Positions 28,429 to 38,321 are shown, counted from the first letter of the stretch. The stretch: DNA of 64,000 nt from an uncultured Sphingorhabdus sp. (GCA_947492905.1 CANLOL010000002.1:169348-233347); one strand, 5' to 3'. Notes: generated from the sequence alone by a model not told the origin. Numbers and translations: made by a program.

Positions 28429-28489
28429 AACAAAGCGTTGAGATAAAATAGTCAATTCCGTCTATTTTGTGGAGCAGGAGTTATAATAA

Positions 28490-28858
28490 GTGGCACGTAT
28501 CGCTGGGGTCAATATCCCTACAAATAAGCGGGTAATAATATCGCTTACATATATTCATGGAATCGGCCGAACAAAGGCCCTTGAAATTGCGGATAAGGTT
28601 GGCATTGACCATAGCCGCCGCGTTCAAGATTTAACCGATCAAGAAGTTTTGCAAATTCGTGAAGCCATTGATGAAGGTCATACTGTTGAAGGCGATCTTC
28701 GCCGTAACACAGCAATGAACATCAAACGCCTCATGGATCTGGCTTGTTACCGTGGCTTGCGTCACCGTAAAGGTCTTCCTGTTCGCGGACAGCGCACGCA
28801 TACAAATGCGCGCACCCGTAAAGGTAAAGCAAAACCAATCGCTGGTAAGAAGAAATAA
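28490..28858 (+). CDS. rpsM: 30S ribosomal protein S13
   Basis: 122 residues, GTG start at 28490 behind a GGAGCAGGAG ribosome site. [20 protein letters not shown] and the basic C-terminal [20 protein letters not shown] are canonical. S13 forms the B1 intersubunit bridges. It is first gene of the alpha operon. Confidence 0.98.
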   Translation: MARIAGVNIPTNKRVIISLTYIHGIGRTKALEIADKVGIDHSRRVQDLTDQEVLQIREAIDEGHTVEGDLRRNTAMNIKRLMDLACYRGLRHRKGLPVRGQRTHTNARTRKGKAKPIAGKKK

Positions 28859-28921
28859 TCTTGCTCACCGGATATTCTCCGATCGAGTATATTTCCAGAT
28901 TTTTATAGTAGGAATTTAATA

Positions 28922-29311
28922 ATGGCACGCGAACCACAACGCATTAAGCGGCGAGAGCGTAAAAATATATCATCTGGCGTCGCGCATGTGAACGCCACAT
29001 TCAACAATACGATGGTCACCATCACCGATGCACAAGGCAATGCAATTAGCTGGTCTTCTGCTGGACATATGGGATTTAAAGGATCACGTAAATCAACACC
29101 TTATGCAGCGCAGGTTGCAGCAGAAGATGCTGGCAAAAAAGCAGCTGACCACGGTGTGCGCACTTTGGAAGTAGAAGTAAAAGGTCCCGGCTCTGGCCGT
29201 GAATCTGCTTTACGTGCTCTCCAAGCTGTTGGATTTACGATTACATCTATCCGTGATGTAACGCCTATCCCGCACAACGGTGTGCGTCCGTCGAAAAGAC
29301 GTCGCGTTTAA
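28922..29311 (+). CDS. rpsK: 30S ribosomal protein S11
   Basis: 129 residues. [40 protein letters not shown] and the C-terminal [15 protein letters not shown] are canonical. S11 lies on the 30S platform next to the anti-Shine-Dalgarno helix. Confidence 0.98.
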   Translation: MAREPQRIKRRERKNISSGVAHVNATFNNTMVTITDAQGNAISWSSAGHMGFKGSRKSTPYAAQVAAEDAGKKAADHGVRTLEVEVKGPGSGRESALRALQAVGFTITSIRDVTPIPHNGVRPSKRRRV

Positions 29312-29410
29312 GCTGAATCACACGATATGGCTTGGCGGCCATATTTGTTTTTGACCGGCCGATCTGAATGGCGCCAATTTTCAGATCCGCCAAATAAATA
29401 GGGGAAGTCC

Positions 29411-30466
29411 ATGACAGTCAATATGAAGAACTGGCAGGAATTAAAAAAGCCAAATTCGCTTGAATTAAAAGCGGGCGGCGATCCAACACGTAAGGCAACA
29501 TTTGTTGCAGAACCTCTTGAGCGTGGATATGGTTTGACCTTGGGTAATGCGCTTCGCCGCGTTTTGCTATCATCTCTGCAGGGTGCTGCAATCACCTCGA
29601 TCAAAATTGAAAATGTTCTGCATGAATTTTCATCATTAGCAGGCGTACGCGAAGACATCACCGATGTTGTTTTGAACATCAAGCAAGTGTCATTGAAAAT
29701 GGAAGGCGAAGGCCCACGCCGTTTACAGCTTTCTGCTACTGGTCCAGGCCCTGTTAAAGCAGGTGATATTGCCGTTAGCGGTGATATTGAGGTCATGAAC
29801 CCTGATTTGGTTATTTGTCATCTTGATGAAGATGCAACGCTTAACATGGAAATTACTGCGGATATTGGCAAAGGCTATGTCCCTGCGGTTGCAAATCGTC
29901 CAGCGGATGCTCCTATTGGCTTGATACCAGTTGATTCGCTTTATTCACCTGTGCGTCAGGTTGCCTATAAAGTTGATAATGCGCGTGTTGGTCAAGAGCT
30001 TGATTATGATAAATTGTCATTGACCATTGAAACCGATGGTACCGTAACGCCAGAAGATGCAGTTGCTTATGCCGCTCGTATCTTACAAGATCAGCTTCAA
30101 ATATTTGTATATTTCGAGGAATCTATGGCCGCTTCTTCTGGACCAATTGGTCAGAGCGCAGCCGAAGCAGAGGAATCAGATGCAAATCAATTGAACCGTT
30201 ATTTGCTGAAGAAAGTGGACGAATTGGAACTTTCAGTTCGCAGCGCGAATTGCCTCAAGAACGACAATATTATCTATATTGGCGACTTGGTGCAAAAAAC
30301 CGAAGCAGAAATGTTACGCACCCCTAATTTTGGCCGTAAATCTTTGAATGAAATCAAAGAAGTATTGTCTTCAATGGGTCTGCGTTTGGGCATGGACATC
30401 CCTGGATGGCCACCTGAAAACATCGAAGAAATGGCCAAAAAGCTTGAACAAGAGCTATTAGGCTAA
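29411..30466 (+). CDS. rpoA: DNA-directed RNA polymerase subunit alpha
   Basis: 351 residues. The N-terminal dimerisation domain carries [20 protein letters not shown], and the C-terminal domain (from about 265) has [20 protein letters not shown] and the [16 protein letters not shown] helix-hairpin that contacts UP elements and activators. GGGGAAG precedes ATG 29411. Canonical position without rpsD, as in other alphaproteobacteria. Confidence 0.98.
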   Translation: MTVNMKNWQELKKPNSLELKAGGDPTRKATFVAEPLERGYGLTLGNALRRVLLSSLQGAAITSIKIENVLHEFSSLAGVREDITDVVLNIKQVSLKMEGEGPRRLQLSATGPGPVKAGDIAVSGDIEVMNPDLVICHLDEDATLNMEITADIGKGYVPAVANRPADAPIGLIPVDSLYSPVRQVAYKVDNARVGQELDYDKLSLTIETDGTVTPEDAVAYAARILQDQLQIFVYFEESMAASSGPIGQSAAEAEESDANQLNRYLLKKVDELELSVRSANCLKNDNIIYIGDLVQKTEAEMLRTPNFGRKSLNEIKEVLSSMGLRLGMDIPGWPPENIEEMAKKLEQELLG

Positions 30467-30478
30467 AATTAAGGGTAA

Positions 30479-30547
30479 GGCGGTGACCCTATTTTCACCG
30501 CCAGTACCGCGTAACCAATGCATAGTGCATTATACGGACGCGGTCCG
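30479..30547 (+). promoter_or_regulatory. structured rpoA-rplQ spacer with alternative hairpins
   Basis: GGCGGTGA/TCACCGCC (30479-30486/30495-30502) is a perfect 8-base stem. Next, CCGCGT (30507-30512) can pair with ACGCGG (30538-30543), enclosing AATGCA-tag-TGCATT (30517-30531). Alternatively CGGAC-gcg-GTCCG (30535-30547) forms alone and excludes that pairing. It ends 18 bases before rplQ. Confidence 0.45.
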
Positions 30548-30564
30548 AACAAAGGATAAATATT

Positions 30565-30978
30565 ATGCGCCATAAAATGGGCAAAAGAAAATTACAAAGA
30601 ACCAGTTCGCATCGCGCTGCATTATTGCGCAACATGTCAGCTTCTTTAATCAAGCATGAGCAAATCACCACCACAGTATCAAAGGCGAAAGAATTACGCC
30701 CTTATATTGAGAAGTTGATTACACTTGCTAAAAAAGGTGGTCTGTCAAATCGTCGTCTCGCTATGAGCCGCGTTATGGATGAGACACAGGTTAAGAAATT
30801 ATTTGATGTTCTTGCTGAACGTTATTCCGACCGTCAAGGTGGCTATGCACGCGTAATCAAAGCTGGCTACCGTGCCAGCGATGCTGCTGCAATGGCTGTT
30901 ATTGAATTGGTGGATCGTGATGAGAGCGCTAAAGGCCAAGACAGCGGCCCAGTAGATAGCGAAGAAGATGAGGCATAA
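30565..30978 (+). CDS. rplQ: 50S ribosomal protein L17
   Basis: 137 residues. [20 protein letters not shown] and [20 protein letters not shown] are canonical. The acidic C-terminal tail ([18 protein letters not shown]) is characteristic of alphaproteobacterial forms. It is the last gene of the ribosomal cluster, followed by a strong terminator. Confidence 0.97.
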   Translation: MRHKMGKRKLQRTSSHRAALLRNMSASLIKHEQITTTVSKAKELRPYIEKLITLAKKGGLSNRRLAMSRVMDETQVKKLFDVLAERYSDRQGGYARVIKAGYRASDAAAMAVIELVDRDESAKGQDSGPVDSEEDEA

Positions 30979-31017
30979 GCTAATTTAATTTCTCATAATT
31001 GAAATTTTTATTTGATT

Positions 31018-31054
31018 AATAGGCTGGAGGCGATACGCTTCTAGCCTATTTTTG
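31018..31054 (+). terminator. intrinsic terminator of the ribosomal cluster
   Basis: AATAGGCT (31018-31025) pairs with AGCCTATT (31043-31050), with the stem continuing inward through GGAGGC/CGCTTC-type pairs, then TTTTTG. Strong stem plus U-run just after rplQ. Confidence 0.8.
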
Positions 31055-31078
31055 TTTCTATGCGTCAATTAGGAGATT

Positions 31079-33250
31079 ATGATGTTATCCAATCCATTTG
31101 CTAGAGTATTAGGTGCTACGCTGTTGGTATCTTGCGTAAGCGTTGTGAACGCTCAAGAGGCTCAAAAGAGCGTAAATGATGGTGAGAGTGTCACTATTGC
31201 CTATCCCAGCACTGTGAAGGTTGACGTTGTCGATAAACAATTTGGTGTTGATGTCGCTGATCCATATCGCTGGCTGGAAGATGATGTCAGGGTCAATGCT
31301 GATGTTGCCAAATGGGTAAAGCAACAAAATGTCACGACCGATAGCTATTTGAACACACTTTCTGGACGCGATATTCTTACCAAACGCATGCAAAAATTAT
31401 TTGATTATGAGCGTTTTGGATTGCCGCGCAAAGCAGGCTCTCGATATTTCTATACCCGCAATGATGGATTGCAAAACCAATCTATTCTGTATGTTCGTAA
31501 CAGCCTTGATGGAGAAGGGCGCACTTTAATCGATCCCAATGAATGGGCGAAAGATGGCGCAACAGCATTATCGGGTTGGGTACCATCGGCTGATGGTAAA
31601 AAACTAATTTATAGCATCCAAGATGGCGGCAGTGACTGGCGCACTTTGAAAGTGCTGGATGTTGATAGCGGCGAAATTTTGAGTGATGAAATTGAATGGG
31701 TTAAATTTAGCGGTATATCCTGGCTTGGCAATGATGCATTTCTCTATTCCCGTTTTCCCGAACCAAAAGAGGGAGAGGCTTTTCAATCTTTAAACCTTAA
31801 TCAAACGGTATATTATCATAAGTTGGGAACACCGCAATCTGCTGATATACCTATTTATTCTACTCCAGATAATCCAAAACTAGGCCATAGTGCTGAGGTA
31901 ACCCATGATGATAAATATATTATCATTACGTCATCGTCTGGCACGGATGAGAAATATGAGATTTCTATCATTCCAACCGAAGGCGGCAAATTCAAAGCGC
32001 AAAAACTTATCAGTGGTTTTGAAAATGATTGGCGCTTGATTGATGGCATTGGCGATACATTATATTTTATAACGGATAATAAAGCGCCGCGACTTCGTAT
32101 TACTAAAGTTGATCTCTCTGGAGAGAAGCCAGTGTGGAGCGATGTGGTTGCTGAACGCAAAGCTACATTGTCTAATGCCCGTATAGTAGGCGATCGCATG
32201 GTATTGACCTATATAGAGGATGCTAAGTCTTTGGCCTCTATGGTGGATTTAGATGGCAACAAAGTCGGTGAAATTAATCTGACTGAAATTGGTACGGCTA
32301 GAGGATTTGCAGGAAAGCCAGGCGATTCTGAGACATTCTATAGTTTCTCTAACTTTACGCAGCCCGGCGCTATATATCGATTAGATACTGCAACAGGTAA
32401 AAGCACCCCTTTCGCATTACCGAAACTAGCATTTGATCCCAAAGATTATGTTACAACACAAAAATTCTACCCCTCGAAAGATGGAACAAAAATTCCATTA
32501 TTTATAGTGCATCACAAAGATGTGGATTTAAGCAAAGGCGCGCCAACATTATTATATGGCTATGGCGGGTTTAATATTTCCCTGACACCAGGCTATTCAG
32601 CAACGCGCATGGCTTGGTTGCAATCTGGTGGTGTATATGCGCAAGCTAGCCTAAGAGGCGGCGGTGAATATGGGAAAGCATGGCATGATGGTGGCCGCTT
32701 GCAGAATAAACAAAATGTTTTTGATGATTTTATCGCTGCAGGCGAATATCTCATCTCAGAAGGCATAAGCGCCAGAGGTAAGCTTGCAATAGAAGGGCGC
32801 TCTAATGGAGGTCTGTTGGTTGGTGCGGTAGCAAATCAGAGACCAGATTTATTTGCAGCAGGGCATGCGGCCGTTGGCGTAATGGATATGCTGCGTTTTG
32901 ATCGTTTTACAGCAGGGCGTTATTGGGTTGATGATTATGGCTATCCTAATAAAGAAGCCGATTTCAAAAATCTGTTAAATTATTCGCCCTATCATAATAT
33001 CAAATCGGGCACGGATTATCCCGCGTTAATCGTGACAACGGCGGACACTGATGATCGGGTCGTTCCGGGCCACAGCTTTAAATATATCAGCGCATTGCAA
33101 GCAGCTGAAACAGGGAATAAACCCAAAATCATTCGGATTGAGAGCCGTGCCGGTCATGGTAGCGGCAAGCCGACAGATAAGGTGATTGCTGAGTTTTCAG
33201 ATATATATTCATTCTTAGCGGCATGGACTGGCCTAGAAATTAAAGAATGA
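31079..33250 (+). CDS. exported prolyl oligopeptidase (peptidase family S9A)
   Basis: 723 residues with a signal peptide ending near VNAQ (about residue 26); ATG 31079 or the next codon, 31082, is the start. The N-terminal part up to about residue 460 is the beta-propeller, preceded by the helical DPYRWLEDD block. The hydrolase domain carries EGRSNGGLLVGA (nucleophile Ser), DTDDRVVPGHSFKY (Asp) and the AGHGSGKP block (His), the complete triad. These enzymes cut after proline in short peptides; here in the periplasm. It stands alone after the rplQ terminator. Confidence 0.93.
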   Translation: MMLSNPFARVLGATLLVSCVSVVNAQEAQKSVNDGESVTIAYPSTVKVDVVDKQFGVDVADPYRWLEDDVRVNADVAKWVKQQNVTTDSYLNTLSGRDILTKRMQKLFDYERFGLPRKAGSRYFYTRNDGLQNQSILYVRNSLDGEGRTLIDPNEWAKDGATALSGWVPSADGKKLIYSIQDGGSDWRTLKVLDVDSGEILSDEIEWVKFSGISWLGNDAFLYSRFPEPKEGEAFQSLNLNQTVYYHKLGTPQSADIPIYSTPDNPKLGHSAEVTHDDKYIIITSSSGTDEKYEISIIPTEGGKFKAQKLISGFENDWRLIDGIGDTLYFITDNKAPRLRITKVDLSGEKPVWSDVVAERKATLSNARIVGDRMVLTYIEDAKSLASMVDLDGNKVGEINLTEIGTARGFAGKPGDSETFYSFSNFTQPGAIYRLDTATGKSTPFALPKLAFDPKDYVTTQKFYPSKDGTKIPLFIVHHKDVDLSKGAPTLLYGYGGFNISLTPGYSATRMAWLQSGGVYAQASLRGGGEYGKAWHDGGRLQNKQNVFDDFIAAGEYLISEGISARGKLAIEGRSNGGLLVGAVANQRPDLFAAGHAAVGVMDMLRFDRFTAGRYWVDDYGYPNKEADFKNLLNYSPYHNIKSGTDYPALIVTTADTDDRVVPGHSFKYISALQAAETGNKPKIIRIESRAGHGSGKPTDKVIAEFSDIYSFLAAWTGLEIKE

Positions 33251-33258
33251 ATATCGAT

Positions 33259-33942
33259 CTAAGCGCATCCCTCTAACCACACATCACTATGGTCTAGAGG
33301 GGTGCATTGATCTTCTAATAATTTTGTAATGCGCTTTATGCGTTCTTCTAGCTCTGCATTGGGTTGATCTAATCGAAGCTGCGCTGGTGTAATCATAACC
33401 GATAATAATGCAATAAATTCTTCATCATTTATTTGAGATGCTGGCTTGCGATATTGTAATCTACTGGCGCGATGAAAGCCTTTTACCCATCCTGTGGGAT
33501 AGGGGCCCATATGGGCAGTGTTTAAGAATAGGATGAATATTTCATTTTTTTCTAATTTAGTTTCTAAACCCAGAGCATAGCCAGTCTGCCGAATCTTTTG
33601 ATATCCCGGTTTGAAATTTGAAAATGCTAATCTTTTTGCCAAGGATTGCGTTATAGTGGTTGCACCTGCGCCATCAGTGCTGAAATCAACACCATTATGA
33701 TTAAGGAAATTTGGATCTTCGACTTTTATGATGAAGGTTGATCTATTGCCGCCCGACTGATTGCTGCCCAAATCATTGATGCCAAGTCCATTATCGGCCA
33801 TATCTTTTGCTATTTGGCGCAATTCATCAGCATCATTTCTTGCTTGATACCATCCTCCTGCGCCATAAAATAACGCGATTACCAATAAGAATAATAAAAA
33901 ATAACCGAGCGATTTTAGCCAAAATGTAATGTTAATCTTCAT
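33259..33942 (-). CDS. small GT51 peptidoglycan transglycosylase-like protein (MtgA-like)
   Basis: 227 residues. One N-terminal membrane helix (about 9-28) is followed by a glycosyltransferase 51 domain. VEDPNFLNHNGVDF carries the catalytic Glu of motif I, GATTITQSLAKR is motif II, LGLETKLEKNEIFILFLN is motif III, and WVKGFHRASRLQYRK is a divergent motif IV. There is no transpeptidase domain, so it would be monofunctional glycan polymerisation at the inner membrane. Motifs differ from textbook MtgA (GGSTITQQ), so activity is likely but not certain. Convergent with the prolyl oligopeptidase. Confidence 0.75.
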   Translation of the reverse strand: MKINITFWLKSLGYFLLFLLVIALFYGAGGWYQARNDADELRQIAKDMADNGLGINDLGSNQSGGNRSTFIIKVEDPNFLNHNGVDFSTDGAGATTITQSLAKRLAFSNFKPGYQKIRQTGYALGLETKLEKNEIFILFLNTAHMGPYPTGWVKGFHRASRLQYRKPASQINDEEFIALLSVMITPAQLRLDQPNAELEERIKRITKLLEDQCTPLDHSDVWLEGCA

Positions 33943-34013
33943 TATTTCACATTTTCCTAATTATATCAGTGTTTTAATTTGTTCATAAAAGTAGCGTTTA
34001 ATATTAACAGGGC

Positions 34014-34025
34014 CTGACAAGTCAG
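34014..34025. promoter_or_regulatory. inverted repeat CTGAC-aa-GTCAG upstream of the glycine-zipper pair
   Basis: CTGAC (34014-34018) and GTCAG (34021-34025) form a short palindrome about 85 bases before ATG 34110. CTGACA here could also serve as a -35 with ATCATA 17 bases on. Either reading is tentative. Confidence 0.25.
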
Positions 34026-34109
34026 TTCAGTAACCAATCATAGCGAATCATCTATACCTTAATCATCGAAAGGCACACAGCCAATCGAAGTTTAATAAGG
34101 AGACATGAC

Positions 34110-34634
34110 ATGAAGTTGCTAAACAAAGCATTCGCTAAAACCATCGCAGCGACCACAGCTGCTGGAGCAATGGCAGTCTCTGCCGTTCCAGCCCATGCTA
34201 ATGGTCATCACAAAGACCGTGTATCAACTGGAGAAGTTATTGCAGGAGCAGTAATTCTCGGAGGCCTGGCAGCGGTATTAGCTTCGAAAAAGAAAGACCG
34301 TTATGATAAGCATGATCGTCACGATAAATATGATCGTTATGATAACCGTCGTTACAGAAAAAACCGTGGGTATAATGCTCGCAACGGGGCCCGTAGAGCC
34401 ATTAACCAATGTGTACGGGGTACTGAGAGAAAAGCATCTTATAATGGTTATGCTGATGTAACACAGATTAGAGATGTAAAGCGGACTCGTTATGGATATC
34501 GCGTTAAAGGCAATCTCTTGGTAACAAATGGTCGCGGTTATAACCGTTATAGCGATAAGGGTAAATTCACCTGCTATGTTGACAGTGGTCGGATTAGCGA
34601 AATTAACATTCGCGGAATTGGCCGAGGTTATTAA
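34110..34634 (+). CDS. exported glycine-zipper protein with Asp/Lys/Tyr-rich linker (unknown function, first paralog)
   Basis: 174 residues. Signal peptide ends at AHA (about residue 30). A short glycine-zipper hydrophobic segment, GEVIAGAVILGGLAAVLAS (about 43-61), is followed by a very polar stretch of D/R/K/Y/H repeats (KKDRYDKHDRHDKYDRYDNR). A C-terminal domain of about 80 residues follows with two cysteines (NQCVRG and FTCYVD) and the blocks YADVTQIRDVKRTRYGYRVK. The next gene has the same plan. Similar proteins are frequent in sphingomonads, but I know of no function. Good AAGGAG ribosome site. Confidence 0.8.
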   Translation: MKLLNKAFAKTIAATTAAGAMAVSAVPAHANGHHKDRVSTGEVIAGAVILGGLAAVLASKKKDRYDKHDRHDKYDRYDNRRYRKNRGYNARNGARRAINQCVRGTERKASYNGYADVTQIRDVKRTRYGYRVKGNLLVTNGRGYNRYSDKGKFTCYVDSGRISEINIRGIGRGY

Positions 34635-34638
34635 GTCA

Positions 34639-34672
34639 AAATGGTTCAGCTTGGAGACAGGCTGGGCCATTT
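34639..34672 (+). terminator. intergenic hairpin between the paralogs
   Basis: AAATGGTTCAGC (34639-34650) pairs over 12 positions, two of them G-U, with GCTGGGCCATTT (34661-34672). The U-tail is limited to the stem itself (TTTATA), so partial termination or mRNA protection is likely. Confidence 0.45.
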
Positions 34673-34708
34673 ATAGCTTATAAATAATCATCTATCAGGG
34701 AAGATAAT

Positions 34709-35281
34709 ATGAAAACATTGAATAAACTTAGCTTGGGCAGCGCCGCTTTTGGTTTGCTGGCTGTACCAATCACGCCTGTTACAGCAGCTGAGATCAATGT
34801 GGTTTCAACACATGATTTTTCCACAGTTGATGATAAAACACCTATTTGGACCGAAGATAATGCCGACAGGCGCCGCCGCAGACACCGCAGAGGTAGAGTT
34901 AGAGCAGGCGATGTATTCGCGGGAATAGCTATTTTGGGCGGTATTGCGATAATTGCAGATGCTGCTAGCAAATCAAAAAAGCGCCATCGTAATGACTATC
35001 CGCCGCAAAATTATCCTCCCCAAAATTACCCGCAACGAAATGTGCCTCAGCGTAATAATTCGCAAGGTGGGTTTGGCGATAATGATATCGGTAGCGCAGT
35101 GAATATTTGCTCTAATGCAGCTTTGCAAAGTGCGGGCAATCAATATCAAGTGAATCAAATCCGTAGTGTGACGCGCGATGGCCAAGGGTGGCGCGTAGAA
35201 GGTAGTCTAGTTGGCCCCTATCAAGCAGGGTTTTCATGCGGCGTTGCCAATGGCAATGTTCAATTCATTCAACTAAACTAA
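34709..35281 (+). CDS. exported glycine-zipper protein with Pro/Gln/Asn-rich linker (second paralog)
   Basis: 190 residues. Signal peptide ends near VTAA (about residue 26). After an Arg-rich patch (RRRRHRRGRVRAGD), the segment FAGIAILGGIAIIADAA matches the glycine zipper of the upstream gene. The linker is a PPQNYPPQNYPQRN repeat instead of charged residues. The C-terminal domain again carries two cysteines (NICSNA and FSCGVA) and the block YQVNQIRSVTRDGQGWRVEG. Tandem duplication with diverged linkers. Cell-envelope role inferred from signal and zipper only. Confidence 0.8.
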   Translation: MKTLNKLSLGSAAFGLLAVPITPVTAAEINVVSTHDFSTVDDKTPIWTEDNADRRRRRHRRGRVRAGDVFAGIAILGGIAIIADAASKSKKRHRNDYPPQNYPPQNYPQRNVPQRNNSQGGFGDNDIGSAVNICSNAALQSAGNQYQVNQIRSVTRDGQGWRVEGSLVGPYQAGFSCGVANGNVQFIQLN

Positions 35282-35306
35282 ATTTTATGCACTATAGAAT
35301 ATAAAA

Positions 35307-35335
35307 ACCGCCTAGAGTTTTCTGGGCGGTCTTTT
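35307..35335 (+). terminator. intrinsic terminator after the second glycine-zipper gene
   Basis: ACCGCCTAGA (35307-35316) pairs with TCTGGGCGGT (35321-35330) around GTTT, then CTTTT. Perfect apart from one G-U. It can also serve the convergent SDR gene. Confidence 0.8.
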
Positions 35336-35345
35336 ATGCGTATTT

Positions 35346-36134
35346 TTATCCTGCAGTGCGGCCAAATTCTTGCCGTGATACAGGGTGAGAACTCACTAAA
35401 CCGCCATCAACGACCATAGCATGACCATTGACATAAGATGCGCGATCAGATGCTAAGAATAGAGCAGCTTGCGCAATTTCATCGGGAATACCGCCGCGTT
35501 TGAGCGGGTTTAATTGGCCCAATGCATCTTCTTTGCCTTTAGCGCGGACCATATCATAAACAGGTTTGGTCATGCCTGTTTCAATAAGACCTGGGCAAAT
35601 TGCATTCACGCGCACATTGCTTCCGCTCAATTGTTGAGCGCCCACGCGAACCAAATTTATCACACCAGCTTTTGAAGCGCTATAAGCAGGGCCACCGGCC
35701 CCAGAGTTTAAGCCCGCAACGCTTGCAGTAGCAATGATAGAGCCTTTGCCAGACTGCGCCATGACTTTGCCAGCATATTTGATTGCTAAAAATGGTCCAA
35801 TCAGATTGACGCGCAATATCTCAGCCCAATCCTCGGCGCTTTGGTCGAACAATCCATCCCAACCACCAGAAATTCCTGCATTGGCATAAAATATATCCAA
35901 TTTTTCATGTTTAGCGACGCTATCATTGACCAAATTCTCTATCGCTTGTTCATCACCAGCATCGCATCGCACAGCATGAATATTATCATGCATAGATGCT
36001 GTTTCATCAACACCATCGCTAAGATCAGCAGCGACAACGGTTGCACCATTTTGGGCATAGAGCAATGAAGTAGCTCGGCCAATTCCGCTGCCTGCTCCAG
36101 TTACTATAGCTATTCTGCCTTCTAACTCGCTCAT
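35346..36134 (-). CDS. SDR family oxidoreductase
   Basis: 262 residues from ATG at 36134 (reverse), which overlaps the kinase stop by four bases; a longer start at 36167 would overlap more and lacks a ribosome site. Classical short-chain dehydrogenase: TGAGSGIG cofactor motif near residue 12-19, NAG block, catalytic Ser and YSASK (Tyr and Lys). Acidic residue after beta-2 (AADLSD) favours NAD. Last gene of the operon with acyl-CoA dehydrogenase, alcohol dehydrogenase and kinase. Probably oxidises a hydroxyacyl-CoA, compare LvaD of the levulinate pathway; that is inference. Confidence 0.88.
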   Translation of the reverse strand: MSELEGRIAIVTGAGSGIGRATSLLYAQNGATVVAADLSDGVDETASMHDNIHAVRCDAGDEQAIENLVNDSVAKHEKLDIFYANAGISGGWDGLFDQSAEDWAEILRVNLIGPFLAIKYAGKVMAQSGKGSIIATASVAGLNSGAGGPAYSASKAGVINLVRVGAQQLSGSNVRVNAICPGLIETGMTKPVYDMVRAKGKEDALGQLNPLKRGGIPDEIAQAALFLASDRASYVNGHAMVVDGGLVSSHPVSRQEFGRTAG

Positions 36135-37198
36135 AAATTTGCCCCTGCTTTTTGTGCTTGTGCCCACGCTCCTTCAACCAATGGCAATACGCGTTTGCTC
36201 ATTTCTGCGGCTTGTGGACTATTGGCTGTGCCTTCTTCGACGCGCTTTCTAATGCCTTGTAAAATGGCCGCGATACGAAATAAATTATAGGCCAAATACC
36301 AATTGATATTGCTCATATCATCAAAGCCTGTTTTCGCTGAGTAGCGCGCGATTACATCTTCCATGGTTGGGATACCAAGTGCTGCAAAGTCAACGCCATC
36401 AATGCCGCTGCGGCCTTCCGGTGCCATTACCCAGCTCATTAAGAAATATGTGAAATCGGCTAAGGGATCACCAAGAGTTGATAACTCCCAATCAAGCACG
36501 GCCAAAACATCGGCATTATCATTCGCAAATATCAGATTATCGAGACGATAATCACCATGCACAATACTATCATATTTTTGCTCAGGTATACTCTGCGGCA
36601 GCCACTCGATAAGCTGGTCCATCATAGGAATGGATTCTGTTTCGGATAATTTATATTGCTTGCTCCAGCGGTGAATTTGCCGTGCGCAATAATCCTTTGG
36701 TTTACCAAAATCGGACAAGCCAACTTCATCTATGTCATAGCTATGTAATTGCGCTAATGTATCTATCATATTATGATAAATAGCAGTGCGCTCAGATGCT
36801 TCTATGCCCGGTAAAGTCCCATCCCATAGGCTGCGGCCCTTCACCATATCCATGACATAAAACATCGACCCAATAACATCATCGTCATCGCACAACCCAA
36901 ATGGCTTTGCGACTGGAAATCCCGTTGGATGAAGCGCACTTATAATCTTAAATTCGCGATCCACTGCGTGCGCAGAGGGCAGTAAATTGCCCATAGGCTT
37001 GCGGCGCAATACATAAGATTGCTCTGGCGTATCAAGCTTATAAGTAGGGTTAGATTGCCCCCCTTTAAATTTACTTAAGGACAGAGGACCAACATAATTT
37101 TCTACATTAGCGCCCAACCATTCGCTTAGTTTTTGTTCGTCAATTACATCACGATCTGTGAGAGCAGTCGTGCCAACCATATCTTCTTGCGGGTTCAT
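36131..37198 (-). CDS. APH-fold acyl-CoA kinase, ACAD10/11 N-terminal-domain type
   Basis: 355 residues. Phosphotransferase (APH) fold: [10 protein letters not shown] nucleotide loop, [20 protein letters not shown] with the ATP-lysine region, HGDYRLDN at 214-221 (catalytic Asp) and DWE at 236-238 (Mg ligand). These blocks follow closely the kinase domain of mammalian ACAD11, as I remember it. In ACAD10/11 and in bacterial LvaA this fold phosphorylates the 4-hydroxyl of 4-hydroxyacyl-CoA. The matching acyl-CoA dehydrogenase is encoded two genes upstream in the same operon, so the two halves are split here. Often annotated merely as phosphotransferase family. Confidence 0.85.
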   Translation of the reverse strand: MNPQEDMVGTTALTDRDVIDEQKLSEWLGANVENYVGPLSLSKFKGGQSNPTYKLDTPEQSYVLRRKPMGNLLPSAHAVDREFKIISALHPTGFPVAKPFGLCDDDDVIGSMFYVMDMVKGRSLWDGTLPGIEASERTAIYHNMIDTLAQLHSYDIDEVGLSDFGKPKDYCARQIHRWSKQYKLSETESIPMMDQLIEWLPQSIPEQKYDSIVHGDYRLDNLIFANDNADVLAVLDWELSTLGDPLADFTYFLMSWVMAPEGRSGIDGVDFAALGIPTMEDVIARYSAKTGFDDMSNINWYLAYNLFRIAAILQGIRKRVEEGTANSPQAAEMSKRVLPLVEGAWAQAQKAGANL

Positions 37199-37209
37199 AA
37201 CCTTACCTT

Positions 37210-38292
37210 TTATTCAAAAATAATAACGGATCTTGCATTTTCGGAATGACGTAATTTATCAAATCCTTCATTAATCTCTTCTAATGTTATCCGTTCGGCA
37301 ATAACATCATCAAGATGCAATTTTCCTGATAAATAATGATCTGCTAAGACAGGCATATCTTCCTTAAAGACTGAACCGCCCATCAGAGACCCTTTGATGG
37401 TTTTTGCTTGTAACAAAGTCGGGCCATGGATTGAGAAGCTTTGCCCCGGAGCAATCATGCCTAATATCGTTGCTTGGCCACCGCGCCGCGTGATATTCCA
37501 TGCTAATTCAGTGGTTTCAGTGCGGCCAACAGCTTCGATGGCATGATGCACGCCACCGCCAGTATCTGCGACAATAGTTTTTGCTAAATTATCGGCCTTA
37601 GCATCATAGCAGTGGGTTGCGCCCATGGTTTTGGCTAGCTCTAGCTTTTGCGGTAATGGATCAATAGCGATAATCGTCTGAGCACCCGCAATTTTGGCTG
37701 CATTGATGGCGCTAAGGCCAATGCCGCCCGCACCAATAACGGCCACGCTATCGCCTTTTTTAACTCGGCTTTCACGAATGATTGCACCAGAGCCCGTTAT
37801 CACGGCGCATCCCAATAAAGCTGCACGGTCAAAGGGCATAGCTTTGTCTATGGCTACACAGCCATTCTCATGTACTAAAATTTTCTCGGCAAAGGCGGAG
37901 ATATTCAGAAATGTTGGTAAAGCCTCTCCATTTTGCGATAGTCTTGATACATCATTTGCTGATCTTTTGGTCGATGGGTCTTGGCATAGGGTCAGCGCAC
38001 CGCGATCACAATGCTCGCATGATCCGCAGTGCGGTGCGAGGAAAGTAACAACATGATCGCCAACCTTCACATCCTTTACATCATCGCCAATAGCCTCAAC
38101 AATTCCAGCAGCTTCGTGTCCCAAAATACACGGCAAGGGATGCGGATATGTGCCATCTAAAAAGTGCAAATCAGACCTACATAAGCCAACAGCCTTTGTT
38201 TTGATAAGGACCTCACGCGAAGTTGGTTGTGCTATCTCAACATTTTCAATTGATAGCGGTTGACCAACTTCCCGAAGTAGAGCTGCTTTCAT
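37210..38292 (-). CDS. zinc-dependent alcohol dehydrogenase (MDR family)
   Basis: 360 residues. Catalytic zinc ligands Cys38 and His59 (GHE 58-60); structural zinc cysteines 89, 92, 95 and 103. Rossmann motif GAGGIGLSAI with Asp at the end of beta-2 (AIDPLPQ) implies NAD. It is 11 bases upstream of the kinase gene and 29 bases downstream of the dehydrogenase gene in one operon. A likely job is oxidising an alcohol or hydroxy-acid intermediate in the same pathway; the substrate cannot be read. Confidence 0.9.
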   Translation of the reverse strand: MKAALLREVGQPLSIENVEIAQPTSREVLIKTKAVGLCRSDLHFLDGTYPHPLPCILGHEAAGIVEAIGDDVKDVKVGDHVVTFLAPHCGSCEHCDRGALTLCQDPSTKRSANDVSRLSQNGEALPTFLNISAFAEKILVHENGCVAIDKAMPFDRAALLGCAVITGSGAIIRESRVKKGDSVAVIGAGGIGLSAINAAKIAGAQTIIAIDPLPQKLELAKTMGATHCYDAKADNLAKTIVADTGGGVHHAIEAVGRTETTELAWNITRRGGQATILGMIAPGQSFSIHGPTLLQAKTIKGSLMGGSVFKEDMPVLADHYLSGKLHLDDVIAERITLEEINEGFDKLRHSENARSVIIFE

Positions 38293-38321
38293 TTTATATC
38301 CTCATGCTTTGTGTCTAAGGC

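Noticed and set aside
10590..30978. Search for a mobile element or foreign island in the ribosomal cluster
   Set aside because: No transposase, integrase, terminal repeats or abrupt codon shift; only the SRPBCC-like gene is unusual.
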